From: Taudactylus pleione
Taxonomy: Eukaryota; Chordata; Amphibia; Anura; Myobatrachidae
Assembly (NCBI GenBank): GCA_031769625.1
Contig: JAUIMM010000115.1
Span: 17,934,501 to 17,998,500, forward strand
Length of the DNA stretch: 64,000 bases
Direction: 5' to 3'
Part shown: positions 1 through 12,070 of the stretch, in pieces
Numbering within the stretch: the stretch's first letter is position 1
How the letters are laid out: the number at the start of each line of letters is the position of its first letter
Position numbers and translations under genes: made by a program
Notes under the pieces: model-generated
Database searches by the model: none
Told to the model about the DNA's origin: nothing
The model's input: only the letters and a program-made list of their open reading frames with translations

Positions 1-96
1 TATACGAGCGTCCAGGAGGACGCTCCATTTTCATGGAGGCCGGCCCTCATTCAGAGCGTGCGCTCTGCTCAGAGCGTACGGCTCTGAATGAGGGCC
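1..96. mobile_element. End of a multi-hairpin Harbinger-like element (partial)
   Basis: The first 96 bases match, in inverted orientation, the terminus of the element at 18558-19106: a GAGCGTCC/GGACGCTC hairpin, the GGCCCTCATTCAGAGCG segment, the AGAGCGTACG palindromes and the terminus ending GAATGAGGGCC. The rest lies outside the window. Confidence 0.8.
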
Positions 97-1158
97 TCTA
101 TTTGCCTTTATGTTAGCATTCTACATAAAGAGCATAGTTCCTTTCTTTTTACATATAAGGCATTTCATTGGCTACTTTTAGATCTATTCTGGCTTCGGAA
201 ACATACTTGAATCATTGATTGGATTTCCAGACAAATTATGTTTTGGTTCCTTCTATCTTACCTGCTGCATGGACAGATGGAAGTAAATATGTGTACTTCA
301 CTCAAAAGAAGCATGCATTAAATATGGCTGCATCTGTGTGTGTGACTGCTTTGCTACCAGTCATCATCATCAGTGAGCACTTGCACCTGCTTTCCAAACA
401 GGCCCATTTTCACTTATGCCCGGTCCACACTGCATGCTCGTTATAAACTTTCCCTATATGGTAACTACCTTTTCCAAACTAGTTTCACCTCAATGGTCAT
501 AAAAATTATTTATGATATGATTCTTGGAATCTACAAGATCCCTTAGTAAATGAATATCGATTTTATCTGCATGATGTATATTCTAGAATCAGTATGAATA
601 ATGTGGGTGTATTTGGAGCTTCAAAAATATTTGAATACATTCTATTCCATAGTCAGATCATGCTCTGATAACACAACCTTCCTGGGATTTTATTTCTTCT
701 CTCCTTGCTTTGATGCCTAAAAAAGGATCTTTTCCAAATATTAGTTGTAAATCTACATTATCTCAGCAGTTGTATGATTACTTTTCTTTAAACCAATCAC
801 AAGATACTACTGCATGTGATTATTCAAATAGGTTTGTAATGCATATTAAAAAAAGTGTAATATTTTAGAATTGACTACTTCCAATGGTTAGAAAACATAC
901 ATATAACCGTTTAATTAATTAATTTAGACTTAAATTATCAAAACAAGGAATTTTATGTTACAATCTGAAAAAAATGAAAACTATTTTCTGAAAGTTAAAA
1001 AAACAAAAGTATTATGAAAAAGGAGAAAAAGCGGCAAAATTATATTATTTTATTAATAATGGCTAACAACAAGAACGCACATGGTTTCCTTTAATATATT
1101 CATTTACTATAGAGCCTTTAGCGAATTTGATTAGTTTAAATTAGGATATTAAGGGTAT
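97..1158. other. AT-rich sequence with no recognised gene
   Basis: I see only AT-rich, low-complexity-leaning sequence downstream of the last visible RIPK1 exon (same intron, minus strand). The short open frame at 219-446 has no recognisable motif. Confidence 0.5.
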
Positions 1159-2080
1159 TGTCACGTTTGGCCTCTGGAGATTTTTACTGATGGATTAGAA
1201 GTCGGGGTCATAGGTTGGGGAAAGAACACGAGGCGAGGGGCCTGGATATAGGTCTTCCTCATCCACAAGTACTGGATGTTGGCTAGACCTGAGCAAAGGC
1301 GCAGAGTCTAACCTGCTGGAAAGTGTTCACCAGTCACCCCTCCAATTGGGATTTGGGTTTAAGCTGCACCCAGCAAACAGGTTGCGGCGCTTTGGTTAGG
1401 TATCCGGTACAAGTAGGAAACAGAAGAACACAAACACATGGACAGCGCAGGAAGAGAATAGGAGAATGGTTCTAGGAATCAGTACTCGAATGCCGTACTG
1501 AGTACACACGCTGGTGATCTTGATGCAGGACTGGTACAGGAGGAATGGCTCTAGGAGTCAGTACTCTAATGCCGTACTGAGTACACACGCTGGTGATCCA
1601 GACGCAGGACTGGTACAGGAGAATGGCACTAGGAGATAGTATTCGATTGACGTACTGAGTACACACACTGGTGAATGACACTGGGAATATTTCACTAGTA
1701 GAAAGGAACGTGGAACCTGGAACGCTGCAACAGCAAGTAATCACTGAAAGTAGCAAAGTTGTTCAGGCAACTTCCTGTTGCCCAGAGGCCGGCAGAGGCC
1801 GGCTAAATACCCTTAGGTAGCAATCCATTGGAGGATAGTGTCAGCTGACAGCAAACCATGCTACCATTGGGTGAAGGTTAATCAGGTGATGTAGACTGTC
1901 ATGGCTGCGTCCATGACGGCAACCGCAGGAACCAAATCACGGCGCAACACATGGATGTCCTAGCAGACCCCAGGAATAATCCTCAGTGCGTCACTTGTCA
2001 CCACACCTGACGTCTGACTGCTCGGGAGGCCAGGGGAAGCCGGCGCTGAGGTAACGGCCATTCTAGGCCGCAACCGGACA
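1159..2080. mobile_element. Solo LTR, 922 bp
   Basis: The segment starts TGTCACG and ends CCGGACA (TG...CA) and is flanked by a perfect 5-bp duplication GGTAT (1154-1158 and 2081-2085), as expected for an LTR-retrotransposon solo LTR left by recombination. It shares blocks such as CCCCTCCAATTGGGATTTGG with the solo LTR at 20571-21884, so both are one family. It contains about three tandem copies of a ~79-bp unit (1471-1700) around GCCGTACTGAGTACACAC. Confidence 0.85.
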
Positions 2081-2477
2081 GGTATACTGTAGGTATTGAT
2101 AGTAGGAAATATAAATTATTTTAAGTTGTGGATTACATATTACTCACACTGTCCTCACCCCAACACCTCTCCTCCTACCTACCTACCTGTTCATATTCCC
2201 CAAAAAGTATTTCTATCCAAAAATGTTCACTTGAACTGCAAAAAACAGAAAAATTAAATATCTGGGCAAAAATATATCACTAGCAATTATGGCGAACAAA
2301 ACAAGAGAATTTCCATCCTTTATGCTAAAAAGCATTAAATACACACAAATTATTTCATAGTACCCTTCATATCTTCTTGATGAGAAATTATTGGATTTAA
2401 TTACCAAAACTTAATTATAATGTTATATAATCGGAGCAGAAAAAAAAATGGGGTGGGGGGGAATCTTAAAACCTCAC

Positions 2478-2627
2478 CTTTAAATGAAGGTCTAGATTCT
2501 GGTTCGCTCTTCCAGCATTCCTGCATGAGATCTGATGCCTCCTGCAGGCAGCTGCACAGACTGGCATCTACCTCTGGCCTTTGACCATCACTCACACAAT
2601 GTGATATCTGTGGATCATTAAGTGCAT
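2478..2627 (-). CDS. ripk1: RIPK1 fifth coding exon (end of kinase domain)
   Basis: This 150-bp exon encodes the C-terminal end of the kinase domain: ALNDPQISHCVSDGQRPEVD, then LMQECWKSEPESRPSFKG, the alpha-H/alpha-I segment with the invariant Arg of subdomain XI (SRPSF). The acceptor TTTTTGTAG|ATGCAC adds two bases to a codon left in phase 1 by the previous exon, and the donor TTTAAAG|GTGAGG again leaves phase 1. No exon for the intermediate region, RHIM or death domain is recognisable in the remaining 2.4 kb to the left, so the gene runs off the window. Confidence 0.92.
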
Positions 2628-3057
2628 CTACAAAAATCAAATAGATATAATGTACTTCTTTATTCTATATGAGGAATTTGCAGCATTTGTAATCATGCAT
2701 TAATGTTGCTTTAAAGTGAACCATGCAACCAAAATGAATCTATTGCTAAACTGTTTAGAAATGGTAACCGTGAAGGCTGTTTTAGATATATAATGCAATT
2801 AACTTTAAATAGTGGTACAATACACAAGTGATGTTAATATGTTTATAAACTCTGGTGAATAAGGTCTGTATAAATATTGTGAGCTTTCAGGTCTGGGTCG
2901 TAACATCAGTGTTTATTATAAAAAGTTGTACATTATTGATTAATGAAGAATCCCCCTCCTGCTGTAAATTATTACTTACCGTATATACTCCAGTATAAGA
3001 AGAGTTTTTCAGCACATTTTCTGAGTAGCGTACCATGCGGGCCTCGGTGCAGACTGT

Positions 3058-3606
3058 GGGCCTGATTCAGAGCCGGACGCTCTGAACGAGCGCCCGCTCT
3101 GAATCAGGGCGTTTTTGTTTTTTTTGGTGCGTCCTCCTGGACGCTCACATAGCTGTGGGTTACCACCCACAGCTTATGCGAGCGTCCATGATGATGGTCG
3201 CGATGGTCAAGACCATCGCGACCATCGGGCTTGCGACGAGACCCTGTGGTAGGGTCTCGCTGCCGCAAGCCCTGGAGTGATTTTGGCTCTATCAGAGCCA
3301 AAATCACTCCCACTGATATCACTAGTGATGTCAGTGGGGCCGGCCCCAGATGGTAGGTGTTCCCATGGGAACGCATCCGTCTGGCAAGCCACGCCCCCGG
3401 CATGCCCACCAAAGGGGGCGTGCTGTCACTCAACATCGACAGCACGTCCCCTTTGATGCGAGACCCCAAGCGACGGCTTCCCCCGTCGCTTGCCGGGTCT
3501 CGCGCATGCGCACGACGGAGCAGCCTCCGTCGTGCGCATGCACATTTGGGTACCATCGACCCGCTTGCGAGCGTCCTGCGCTCGCGAGCGGGTCTGAATG
3601 AGACCC
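3058..3606. mobile_element. Multi-hairpin Harbinger-like element, 549 bp
   Basis: The termini GGGCCTGATTCAGAG.../...GAATGAGACCC enclose a chain of consecutive hairpins. Visible stems include GAGCGTCC at the left part, CGCGATGGTC (3198-3222), AGGGTCTCG, GTGATTTTGGCTCT (3277-3307), a TCACTAGTGA palindrome, AAAGGGG..GTGCTGTC, AAGCGACGG, GCATGCGCACGACGG and GACCCGCTTGCGAGCG. It has exactly the same length as the copy at 18558-19106. Open frames across it on both strands are by-products of its GC-rich, stop-poor composition. Confidence 0.85.
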
Positions 3607-3899
3607 TGTATCTCTGTGACACAGCTGCACCAAGTGTGTAGCGCTGACCGGATGGAGTTCGGTCAGCACTACACAGTGCCAAACACACAGCCGCTGGTGC
3701 CGGCAGCTGTGTGTTTGTTGTAATCAGCAGCCGATGAGAGTCTGTCAGACACTCATCGGCTGCTGCTGCTCCCACTGCGGGAGCCATCTTCCGGCTCCCG
3801 CAGTGGGTAATGACGACGCCTCTCCCATAATGCAGTAGCAGCGTCGGGAGCAGAAGCGGGGTTTCAGGTAAGTGTTTTTTTTTTTTTTTAAATACATCT

Positions 3900-4460
3900 C
3901 TCTCTACTGGGGGGGCTACTACTGGGGGGCAGTACAAGGGGGGGATTACTACTGGGGGCACTATCAGGGGGGGATTAATACTAGGGGCACTACCAGGGGG
4001 GGATATTGCTACTGGGGGCACTACCAGGGGGGTTATTACTACTGGGGGCACTACCAGGGGGGTATTACTACTGGGGGCACTACCAGAGGGGGAATATTAC
4101 TACTGGGGGCAGTACCAGGGGGGGGATTACTACTGGGGCAGTACCAGGGGGGGGATTAATACTGGGGGCACTACCAGGGGGGAATATTGCTACTGGTGGC
4201 ACTACCAGGGGGGGAATTACTACTGGGGGCACTACCAGAGGGGGAAAATTACTACTGGGGCAGTACCAAGGGGGAAGGGGGGATTACTACTGGGGGCACT
4301 ACCAGGGGGATTACTTCTGGGGGCACTACCAGGGGGGGATGTTACTACTGGGGGCAGTACCAGGGGGGGATATTACTACTGGGGGCAGTACCGGGGGGGG
4401 ATTACTACTGGGGGCAGTACCAGGGGGGGATTACTACTGGGGGCAGTACCGGGGGGGGGG
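3900..4460. repeat. G-rich minisatellite, ~24-28-bp units
   Basis: About twenty units of the type ATTACTACTGGGGGCACTAC followed by CAGGGGGG. Each unit carries two runs of five to eight G on the plus strand, so G-quadruplexes are possible. Runs of open frame here (for example 3872-4159 and 4006-4539) are repeat artefacts. Confidence 0.9.
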
Positions 4461-4593
4461 GATTACTACCAGTAGCTGCTGCATTTCCCACCCTAGGCTT
4501 ATACTCGAGTCAATAAGTTTTCCCAGTTTTTTGTGGTAAAATTAGGTACCTCGGCTTATATTCGGGTCGACTTATACTCGAGTATATACGGTA

Positions 4594-5784
4594 TGTTAGA
4601 AATGAGATTAGATTTCTGTGACCTGGACAAAAGCACTCAATACATTGTTGCGCTTTTATATGGCCAGAGAACTCCTCTGTGATTTTAGCTATGTATTTAT
4701 ACTAGGGAATGCATTATCCCACATGACTATGATGTCACTGCATCCAACAGGGGTTCTTAACATGTGGGCAAGGACTCAAAGCACAGATCTTCAATCCATT
4801 TGGTATGGGTCTCCATGACACATGACCCTCTGCAACATTATTGTTTGCTACTCATTAATACACCAATTAGTTATCACTTTTCATATTTATTTGTGCATCT
4901 TCTATATTTTTTGTAACCTTTAGCAAAATTATACTTAATTTATAGATAACAATTATGAGATTTAAATTAAATTGCAAATTAAAATTCTAGCAACTGGCTA
5001 CAAAACTATTTCACAGCCACAATTTGAATCTTTATTGAAATAGTTTAGAAAGTCCTACTATAAACTAAATGCTAAAATCATAAACAGATACATAAAATTT
5101 TCTCCATACTTCTTTAATTGTATAAAATTAAAGTAAAAAAATAACTACCCAACATGTTTCTGTTCACCAGCGCAAAGACACAAAATTTTAATGCAACAAC
5201 AGTTTAGTATAGTTTGTTTGACATATACAGTACATTAAGGCAAAGTTGGATAAAATTAGAAGCACATATGTGATATGTAGCGTTCATTGAAATCATGTTT
5301 CATATAAATAATGCACTTTGGAGTAGATGTATTATGTGTCGATATGGGAATGAAGTGGTATCAGCGCACTTTATTTGCTCTGATGAACACTTCTCCCCCA
5401 TGTATTATTGAAGGGTTAGGCGGTAAATGACAGGGGCGATATGCGCCCGTCATTATCGGCGCTATCTACAAGATAGCGCCAATAAGCTGGGCTATGAATG
5501 AACGGTCAGTGGCAGCTGTCATTGCCCTATCACCACAGCAGGCTGCCGGCTCCGGGAGCTGCAAGTGGGATCTCACAATGCTTGCGAGATCCCAAACATG
5601 CCCAGTGGAGCCGGCCGAGACTGTGACACAGCGCATCAGCCTGGTGCTCCGGTAGGGATCGCCGGAGCACTAGATCAGATGTTCATATAGCGGCGCCAGG
5701 ATCTACAATACATCTCCCCCTTTGTGCGGTAAAAAACAAACAGACTATAGAAAACAGGGTAAAAAACTGAAGCTACTGTCTTAC
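4594..5784. other. Intronic sequence without a recognised feature
   Basis: AT-rich intron sequence of RIPK1. The part at about 5330-5690 is more GC-rich and contains short inverted repeats (GGCGCTATCTACAAGATAGCGCC), probably another MITE fragment, but clear boundaries and duplications were not found. Confidence 0.4.
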
Positions 5785-6022
5785 GTTCATAGGGTTCCTT
5801 GTTGTTTAGTATCACCCAAATAACTATTCCAAAACTGTACACATCTGATTTTTCAGTGGCCTTTTGATTTATACTCTTCAAGTGCTCTGGTGCCATGTAG
5901 CTCAACGTTCCAGCATTGCTCTCATTAGCTGTTCCACTTTTGATGAGACTCCTTTTCCGAGCCGTCTCCTCTTTAGTCAAAGTACTCCATTTCTGGAAGT
6001 TGGCAGCGCCGAGGTCTGCAAT
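5785..6022 (-). CDS. ripk1: RIPK1 fourth coding exon (activation segment and APE region)
   Basis: The 238-bp exon opens with IADLGAANFQKWSTL, the RIPK1-type DLG magnesium-binding motif and activation segment, and continues through GTLSYMAPEHLKS to EKSDVYSFGIVIWVILNNKEPYE (alpha-F and alpha-G). Remembered human RIPK1 has IADLGLASFKMWSKL and YMAPEHLNDV at these places. The residue matching human autophosphorylation site Ser161 is Asn here, while the serine matching Ser166 is kept. The acceptor is TTTCAACAG|ATTGCA and the donor GAAC|GTAAGAC, leaving phase 1. This is a real coding exon and not a processed copy, because splice sites and phases match its neighbours. Confidence 0.95.
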
Positions 6023-6759
6023 CTGTTGAAATAAAAAAAAATCCACCAACAGATTCTAAAGATAAGATCACTTGTGAATAATCAGTTACACAGCACACAG
6101 TTGGCATAGTCACTAGCATTACTGCCACACAACACTGAGGTCATGAGTTCAATTTTCAATTCATGTTAAGTTTGAATGTTCTCCCTATGTTTGCCTGGGT
6201 TTCCTATGGGTGCTCCAGTTTCCTCCCAAAAACATACTTGTAGGTTACTTGGCTGCTGTGTATGTGTGTCCATTTGATGGAAAATATAGATTGTAAACTC
6301 TATCGGGACAGGGACTGATGTGAATGACAGAAATATTCTCTGTAAAGTGCTGCGCACTATGGGGTCCATTAGGTGCGAAGGGGGCAATCTGCTGTTGAAA
6401 CGTCATAGAAACGCCAGCAATGGCACGCCAATTCACCCCCCTTGCAGCCCGAACCAGAGATACCGTAAGTGCGGCATGCAGTTGCACTTTCTCACAGGGG
6501 AGATGAACTCGCACCTAATTGAATTGACCCCTATGTGTGAGCTATATAAATAACTATTAATAAAGAAATCGGTTCCAAAATGCTATAAGTGCACAGGCAC
6601 AGTGGTTCTGGGCATTTATCTGCAATTCAGAGCATAAGGAAGTCAACCAATTAATTAAGAAGATGTTATAGAAACTAAAGTCGTATGCCCTGATACAAAC
6701 ATTGGAAAAATATCCTGTTTAGTATTCTAAAAAAGTTACATTAACCAGATTAAAACTTT

Positions 6760-7624
6760 GGGTCTGATTCAGAGGTGGACACTAATGCCACTGCAACTGC
6801 ACCTTTTTGCGGAGTCGCAGCAGTGATAATATGCAAATGCCCTGAGACACCCACTTTCAATGCCTGTGGACAGTGCAACTCCGCCAGTGGATCCAAACAC
6901 TCCACCATTAGCGCACCATAACATTCATCATCAATATCTGCACCAGCCTATGGCAGACACAGTGTTTCCTTCTGAAATTCCACTGAACATGGCCTCTGTG
7001 GCTGCGGTTCTGCGCCTGAGAACATAGCCGCTTTCACGTCTCCAACACTCCCATAACACACCCCTGAGACAGCCTTTTTTTGCGTTCACTTCAGGCTACC
7101 TCCCAGTCACCACCCAGGAACGCCCATGATTTTGCCTTCCTAATGGCAGCACTCCCGTGCATAACAGTGTTTGGAGCTGTACAGTCAGGGTGACGCATGC
7201 ACTGTAGGAGTTGTCAGGGGGATCCAATCAATACGCCGAATCAAAACTCAGAATGCCGGCACCGGAATACCAACACTTGTCAGAATCCCGGAGCCGGCAT
7301 CCTGACTGCCGGAATCCCGAAGGTAAGTAGTGGGGTTAGGGGAAGGGTTAGGCACTAGGGAGAGGGTTATGCACTAAGGGGGGAGGGTTAGGTTTAGGGT
7401 ACGGGGAGGTTAGTTTTAGGCACATGGGGGGGGGGGGAGGAGTTAGGTTTAGGCATAGGGTTATACCGACCGATAGGTGTTTGTATCCTAACCCTGTCGG
7501 GATGCCGGCGTCTGGATTTTGCATCCCATAGGAATCCCATTTTCAGGACTTTCATGCATGCACAGTAGCAAGTAATCACTTAACTGTGCAAACACCAGCA
7601 CTGCATCCACTTCTGAATCAGGCC
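6760..7624. mobile_element. Harbinger-like element with a nested CGGGAT-type repeat
   Basis: Termini GGGTCTGATTCAGAGGTGGA and TCTGAATCAGGCC face each other, as in the other GGGCCTGATTCAGA elements of the window. The middle (about 7225-7545) is an insertion of the GGGATGCCGGCG / GGTTAGGTTTAGGCAC family described at 12455. No transposase is visible. Confidence 0.65.
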
Positions 7625-9124
7625 TTCTATGTCTAAAACACAGCTTTACTCAATCTTCCACACCAGTGTAGCTAACTAACTAGAAGGTTTCAAACAAAGT
7701 TATTGCCATAAGTAGGTTTTTTTCACTTACGCAGATTACTTTAATTTAAATGTATTTTCTCTAGGTCTATGTTGCATTGAGAACATTTAATCACTTAACT
7801 GACAATTTGTTTTTGGCAAAATCACACAGGAATTGACTTTTTTTTGTTAAATTAAGTTAAAGTATTTTTAAAAATATATAAAAATTATTATATATTTTTT
7901 AAAAATACACCTAGGGAATATTTTGCCACCCCCCCCCCTAACCCCCTTATCCATAAACCTCTATTGTAATTTCACTTCCAAACCCCATTAGAAACAGCCT
8001 CCCCCAGTTTAAAATGATCCCCAGCAATAACAACTCCCATCCCCCTAGGGGTAATAGACCTCGTGGCAGAGCCCTCACTCTCACTCCCAGAAACATCAGC
8101 CACCCTGCTGCAGCTGATCAATTTTTTTCACTAGAAATGAATACACCATCGACTCATTCTGACGTACTTTTCTTTCACTTCAGCCTAACACAGGAATATA
8201 CCATTATTCGTTTTGTTCCATTCAGCAGTTTTTGCAGGCAAATCAGGAAGTAAATAGAAGTTGCAAATAGACCACCTCCACAGCTGCGAGTTTCCCTGAA
8301 ACATACACAGATCAGTGTGATTTGTGTATGTTTCAGCATGGAAACAGTGTGTAAATGGTTAAAAATTATCAAAAAAATGACGTAGGGTCCCCCCCCCCTT
8401 GGTTGTCCACAGATGTGGATTAAAGTTTTTCTGCATGCCGATCGAAGGTTTACTAACAATGTGGGCATAAACTAACAATCGACTCCTGATTGTCCACAGA
8501 TGTGGTTGAAGTTTTGCTGCATGTGGATTAAAGTTGTACTAACAATATGGGCATAAACTAACAATGGCTTCACAGAGTATAACCCTGAACTGTATACATG
8601 CCTGTTGGATTTCTGCTTAAAATAACTGGAAAAATTCAATGAAGTACTGATTATGCAATACTACATAAAATTATTGCTGCTCTGCTTCTTAAATACTGCC
8701 TGTATGTTTGACTACTAACCCAAACAACAAAAAGCCATACATTAATTCTGGATCTTTGTTCATAACATATCTTCAAAGCGAAGGGGTGATAAGTAGCACA
8801 TGTGTGCAAAGGATATTAAACATCACCACATCCATCTTTGGATAGTAATATATAGATCTGTATTGATTTTTCAAAATATTTTTTTATATGGGGCTGACAC
8901 AATTAAGTGGATACACCGGCCGATTTAGACTACTTGATTTTTAATATATACATATTTGTTTTATTTAATGTCACTTTTTATAATTTTGTGTTTTATGTTG
9001 ATTACTCTTTATATATTGTATTAAAAAAATTTTTGTCTACACCTTTGTATACTTTTGTCTTTTATAGGTTTTTTAGCATACACCTATTTTTGGATAGCAG
9101 CTTTAGATTAAAATGTACATTTTT

Positions 9125-9980
9125 CAAATATTGTCCTGGTGTTGGGAATAGAGTGCCTAGTCTCCTTTTTCCCTGGCCCCCCCCCCCCCCCCCAAAGGCA
9201 TAACCAGCCCCGGGCTGCTCAGCTAGTACTAGTTCCTAAAAAGCATTAACACCGCAAGCCAGTCAGCCCAAGCTGGGGATCTCAGGGGAGGTGGGGACCC
9301 CCCCAATAAAGGGGTCCCTCCTCTTCCGAGCACCCAAGGCTTAGTCTGAAGCCTGGGGATCTTCCCCGCACCCCTGGGCTGTGGGTACGGGGGGTAATAG
9401 TAGTGTAAAAGTAGAGAAACTATTGCATTTTACAGTGGAACTACAGGAGCCAGCATACCTGCCCTTTGGCACTTGTGGAACTACAAGTGCCAGCAGGCGG
9501 CTGGCACCTGTACCCCCACTGTTAAATAAATAGTTAAAAACCACAACACTCACACACCGTCTAAAGTACAACTTTATTACATACAACTACCTACCCCACT
9601 CACACATATTTACCTGCTGCCAGGTGATCTGTCCCCTTCTCCATGTAGAAATCCAATGAGAGTACCTCACCTCTATCCTCGAGCCAGTCTCTGTAGCATC
9701 CACAACACTTTGCAAAACAAAAAACTAATATCCGCACCAAACCGGACAAGTATAGGTATGTGTGTTACCACACATGCCTATACCTTGCGAAATGACAGAT
9801 GACGGCAGTCATCTGAAATTCTCACGGGCTGCCAGCCAATCAGAGGCCACTTTACATGTAGCGGCAGCTCATTGGCTGTGACTCACATGTGTCAAAGCCT
9901 CTGATTGGCTGGCGGCCCGTGACATTACGCCCTGGTCGGTTTTTGGTCCAGTGCTGGTTTCAAATATAGGGGGTCCCCTA
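9125..9980. repeat. Unclassified GC-rich interspersed repeat
   Basis: A stretch with long C-runs, inverted GGGGACCCCCCCAATAAAGG-type segments and the paired phrases CCTCTGATTGGCTGGC / GCCAGCCAATCAGAGG around 9825-9925 looks like an interspersed repeat. Ends and class could not be fixed. Confidence 0.45.
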
Positions 9981-11128
9981 CACAATGTTTTCCCCCCTAT
10001 TTTTAAAACCAGGACTGGGAGCACAAAGTGACACGGAGACGGTCTGTCAAAAGAGGAGCATTGTGGTCATGCTGAAGCAGGAGAGGAAGGAGAGGCGCAA
10101 TCCGGATGAAGGGATCCAGCTGTCTGGTATCCGGAACCACCGCGAAAAAGGAGGAAGTCTGGAAAACCAGCATTCTACATTTGACAGCGACCACACCTTA
10201 GACCAGATTTGTGCACTAACACAGTGTCTAAGGCAATACACTTGTAACAGCACCGATAATATCAACAAACATAAAACCTAATTTACATCAAAGAAAATCA
10301 TACTCACAGTGAAACAGAGAAACAACATCGCAATTTTATTTTTGGAGGAAACTGTACTGAAAGCGAGCCTGTGAAGTGGTGGGCAACTTGTTCTAATGAG
10401 GCTTGTCATTACAGTGATCACAAGAAAAACTGAAAAAACAATTGTAAATGTCTCTTTTTATAGTACAAATCGTTCCAATCCATACAATACCTTACCTGTG
10501 TAAAAGTATATTGACAAAATATAATACATTTAGGCACAATAAATCAAAATAGCCAACAGTGGAGAAAAACTACATCCCAGCAGGCAAAATGATAAAATAA
10601 ACAAAGGCAAACATGAAGAGGCTGATCATAGTGGTTACTTTGTCAGTTTGTGTAATGTAATTTGCATAATTTTGTTCATGTTTAGAAAGCAAAAGTACGC
10701 ATATGCGCCTATGCAGCCCTACATGCATCTGCATCCACCTGTGCCTTGAACGGCATGGTGGGAAGGGGTATTCAACGTGGGCTGAGTACGACTCATGCAG
10801 ACCTGCAGTAACACAAATGATGATTATAGTAAACAAAAAACGCATATGCTGCTGATGTAGCGGCATGCAGCTCTGCGTATGGGTGAAAATACAATGGGCC
10901 GCATTCTGAGTTGAGAATAGAGTAAGAAAGAGCAAGTAACTTACACCTTGGCAAAACCATGCTGCATTGCTAATGGGGCAGATATAAAATGTACAGATTT
11001 AGATATGAGAGGAGTGTGACCAAACTGAACTGTAAATCGCAGTGCAAAAATAAAGCTCTCCAGTATTCATGGGATACACGCAAAAGCAGTATGTACCCTG
11101 CATGCAAAACAATAAATATATTTGCACC

Positions 11129-11429
11129 CAGGGCCGGACTGCCCATCTGGCACTTCTGGCAAATGTCAGAATTGCCCGTGGCCAGATGGGCTGGTCCGGC
11201 TGCAAACCCCGGCCAAGCAACTCCGCTTTCCGGCATCTGGTCAGACGAGGATACTGACAGAAGGAGGCGTGCAGCGAGGCCACGTCCCTATGACTCGCGG
11301 CTAGCCCCCGTGAGGCATGACCACACCCCTTTTCAGCGAGACCACAACCCTTTTGCCGCCGCGCCTTCGACGTGCGCGCCGGGGTAGTGCAGGAGGACTG
11401 CCAGGCTAAGCAGCCCTAGTCCATCCCTG
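11129..11429. mobile_element. hAT-type MITE, 301 bp
   Basis: Termini CAGGGCCGGACTG and AGTCCATCCCTG are flanked by a perfect 8-bp duplication TTTGCACC (11121-11128 and 11430-11437), the hallmark of hAT insertion. It lies in the RIPK1 intron between coding exons 3 and 4. It has no coding capacity. Confidence 0.85.
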
Positions 11430-11932
11430 TTTGCACCCCTTGCATTGCAACATGGTTTGCCCAGATGCACAATTACGTTCTCTTTATGGCTTTACTCCCA
11501 AATCAGCATCAGACCCAATATCTTTTTGTGCTCTATTGTTTTAGTAATTTGTGCTTACTTTGCATTAACCATGGGGATTATTTACTAAGCTTGGGTTGTA
11601 AACTCTGTGCTTCTGGTCGTGCTTATGCCCGATTTTTAAAAGGGCAATGTGATTAGGCTAGAAAAAGCATTTCCCTTTTAAATATCAGGCACAGCACAAT
11701 CAGAAGCAGAGTTTTACAATCCACCGCTTTGTAAATAAACCCCTTGAAGTCTTTGTAAATACGCTCACAATGCTTAAAATGAGTGATCACCAAAATCAAA
11801 TCCCCAGAGCACAGCATGGACAACACAAGCGTTAGATGTTGCTTCTAAACTTTGCACAGATCTGTGAATCCCTCCTATCACAGGTTAAACAGTGTTTATT
11901 ACACAAGGAAAATAAAATACTAGGAAACCTAC

Positions 11933-12070
11933 CTTAATATGAAATTCATCATTTGTTAATATGTTTTCTGGTTTTAGATCCTTGTGAATCACTTTTTGAT
12001 TATGCAAATAAACCATTCCTTCAATAATTTCTAGAATAAAACGTGCCTTTACAGAATCAGGTACTGTAAC
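11933..12070 (-). CDS. ripk1: RIPK1 third coding exon (catalytic loop)
   Basis: This 138-bp exon encodes 46 residues in phase 0 at both ends. It contains [19 protein letters not shown] (alpha-E) followed by the catalytic loop [12 protein letters not shown] and ends DEFHIK just before the DLG motif. The HKD variant of the usual HRD motif is what RIPK1 carries, and its Asp is the catalytic base (Asp138 in human). Splice sites are GTATATCTAG|GTTACA and ATTAAG|GTAGGTTT. No stop codons or frameshifts are seen, so the catalytic residues are intact. Confidence 0.94.

Larger units (their letters stand above)
2979..4591. mobile_element. TA-flanked element with CCGTATATACTC termini
   Basis: Inverted termini CCGTATATACTC.../...GAGTATATACGG are directly flanked by TA on both sides (2977-2978 and 4592-4593), the duplication typical of Tc1/mariner-type insertion. 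The right end has the subterminal motif ACTCGAGTATAAG repeated in reverse. The interior is a nested multi-hairpin element (3058-3606) and a G-rich minisatellite (about 3900-4460). No transposase is seen, so it is non-autonomous. It sits in the RIPK1 intron between the fourth and fifth coding exons. Confidence 0.75.

Noticed and set aside
1..2400. Further RIPK1 exons (intermediate region, RHIM, death domain)
   Set aside because: No frame on the minus strand here resembles the expected continuation; the space is a solo LTR, a hairpin-element end and AT-rich sequence.
3104..4051. 315-codon minus-strand frame
   Set aside because: It runs through the multi-hairpin element and G-rich minisatellite, whose GC-rich composition lacks stops. 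The protein is a Pro-rich repeat joined to hairpin-derived sequence.
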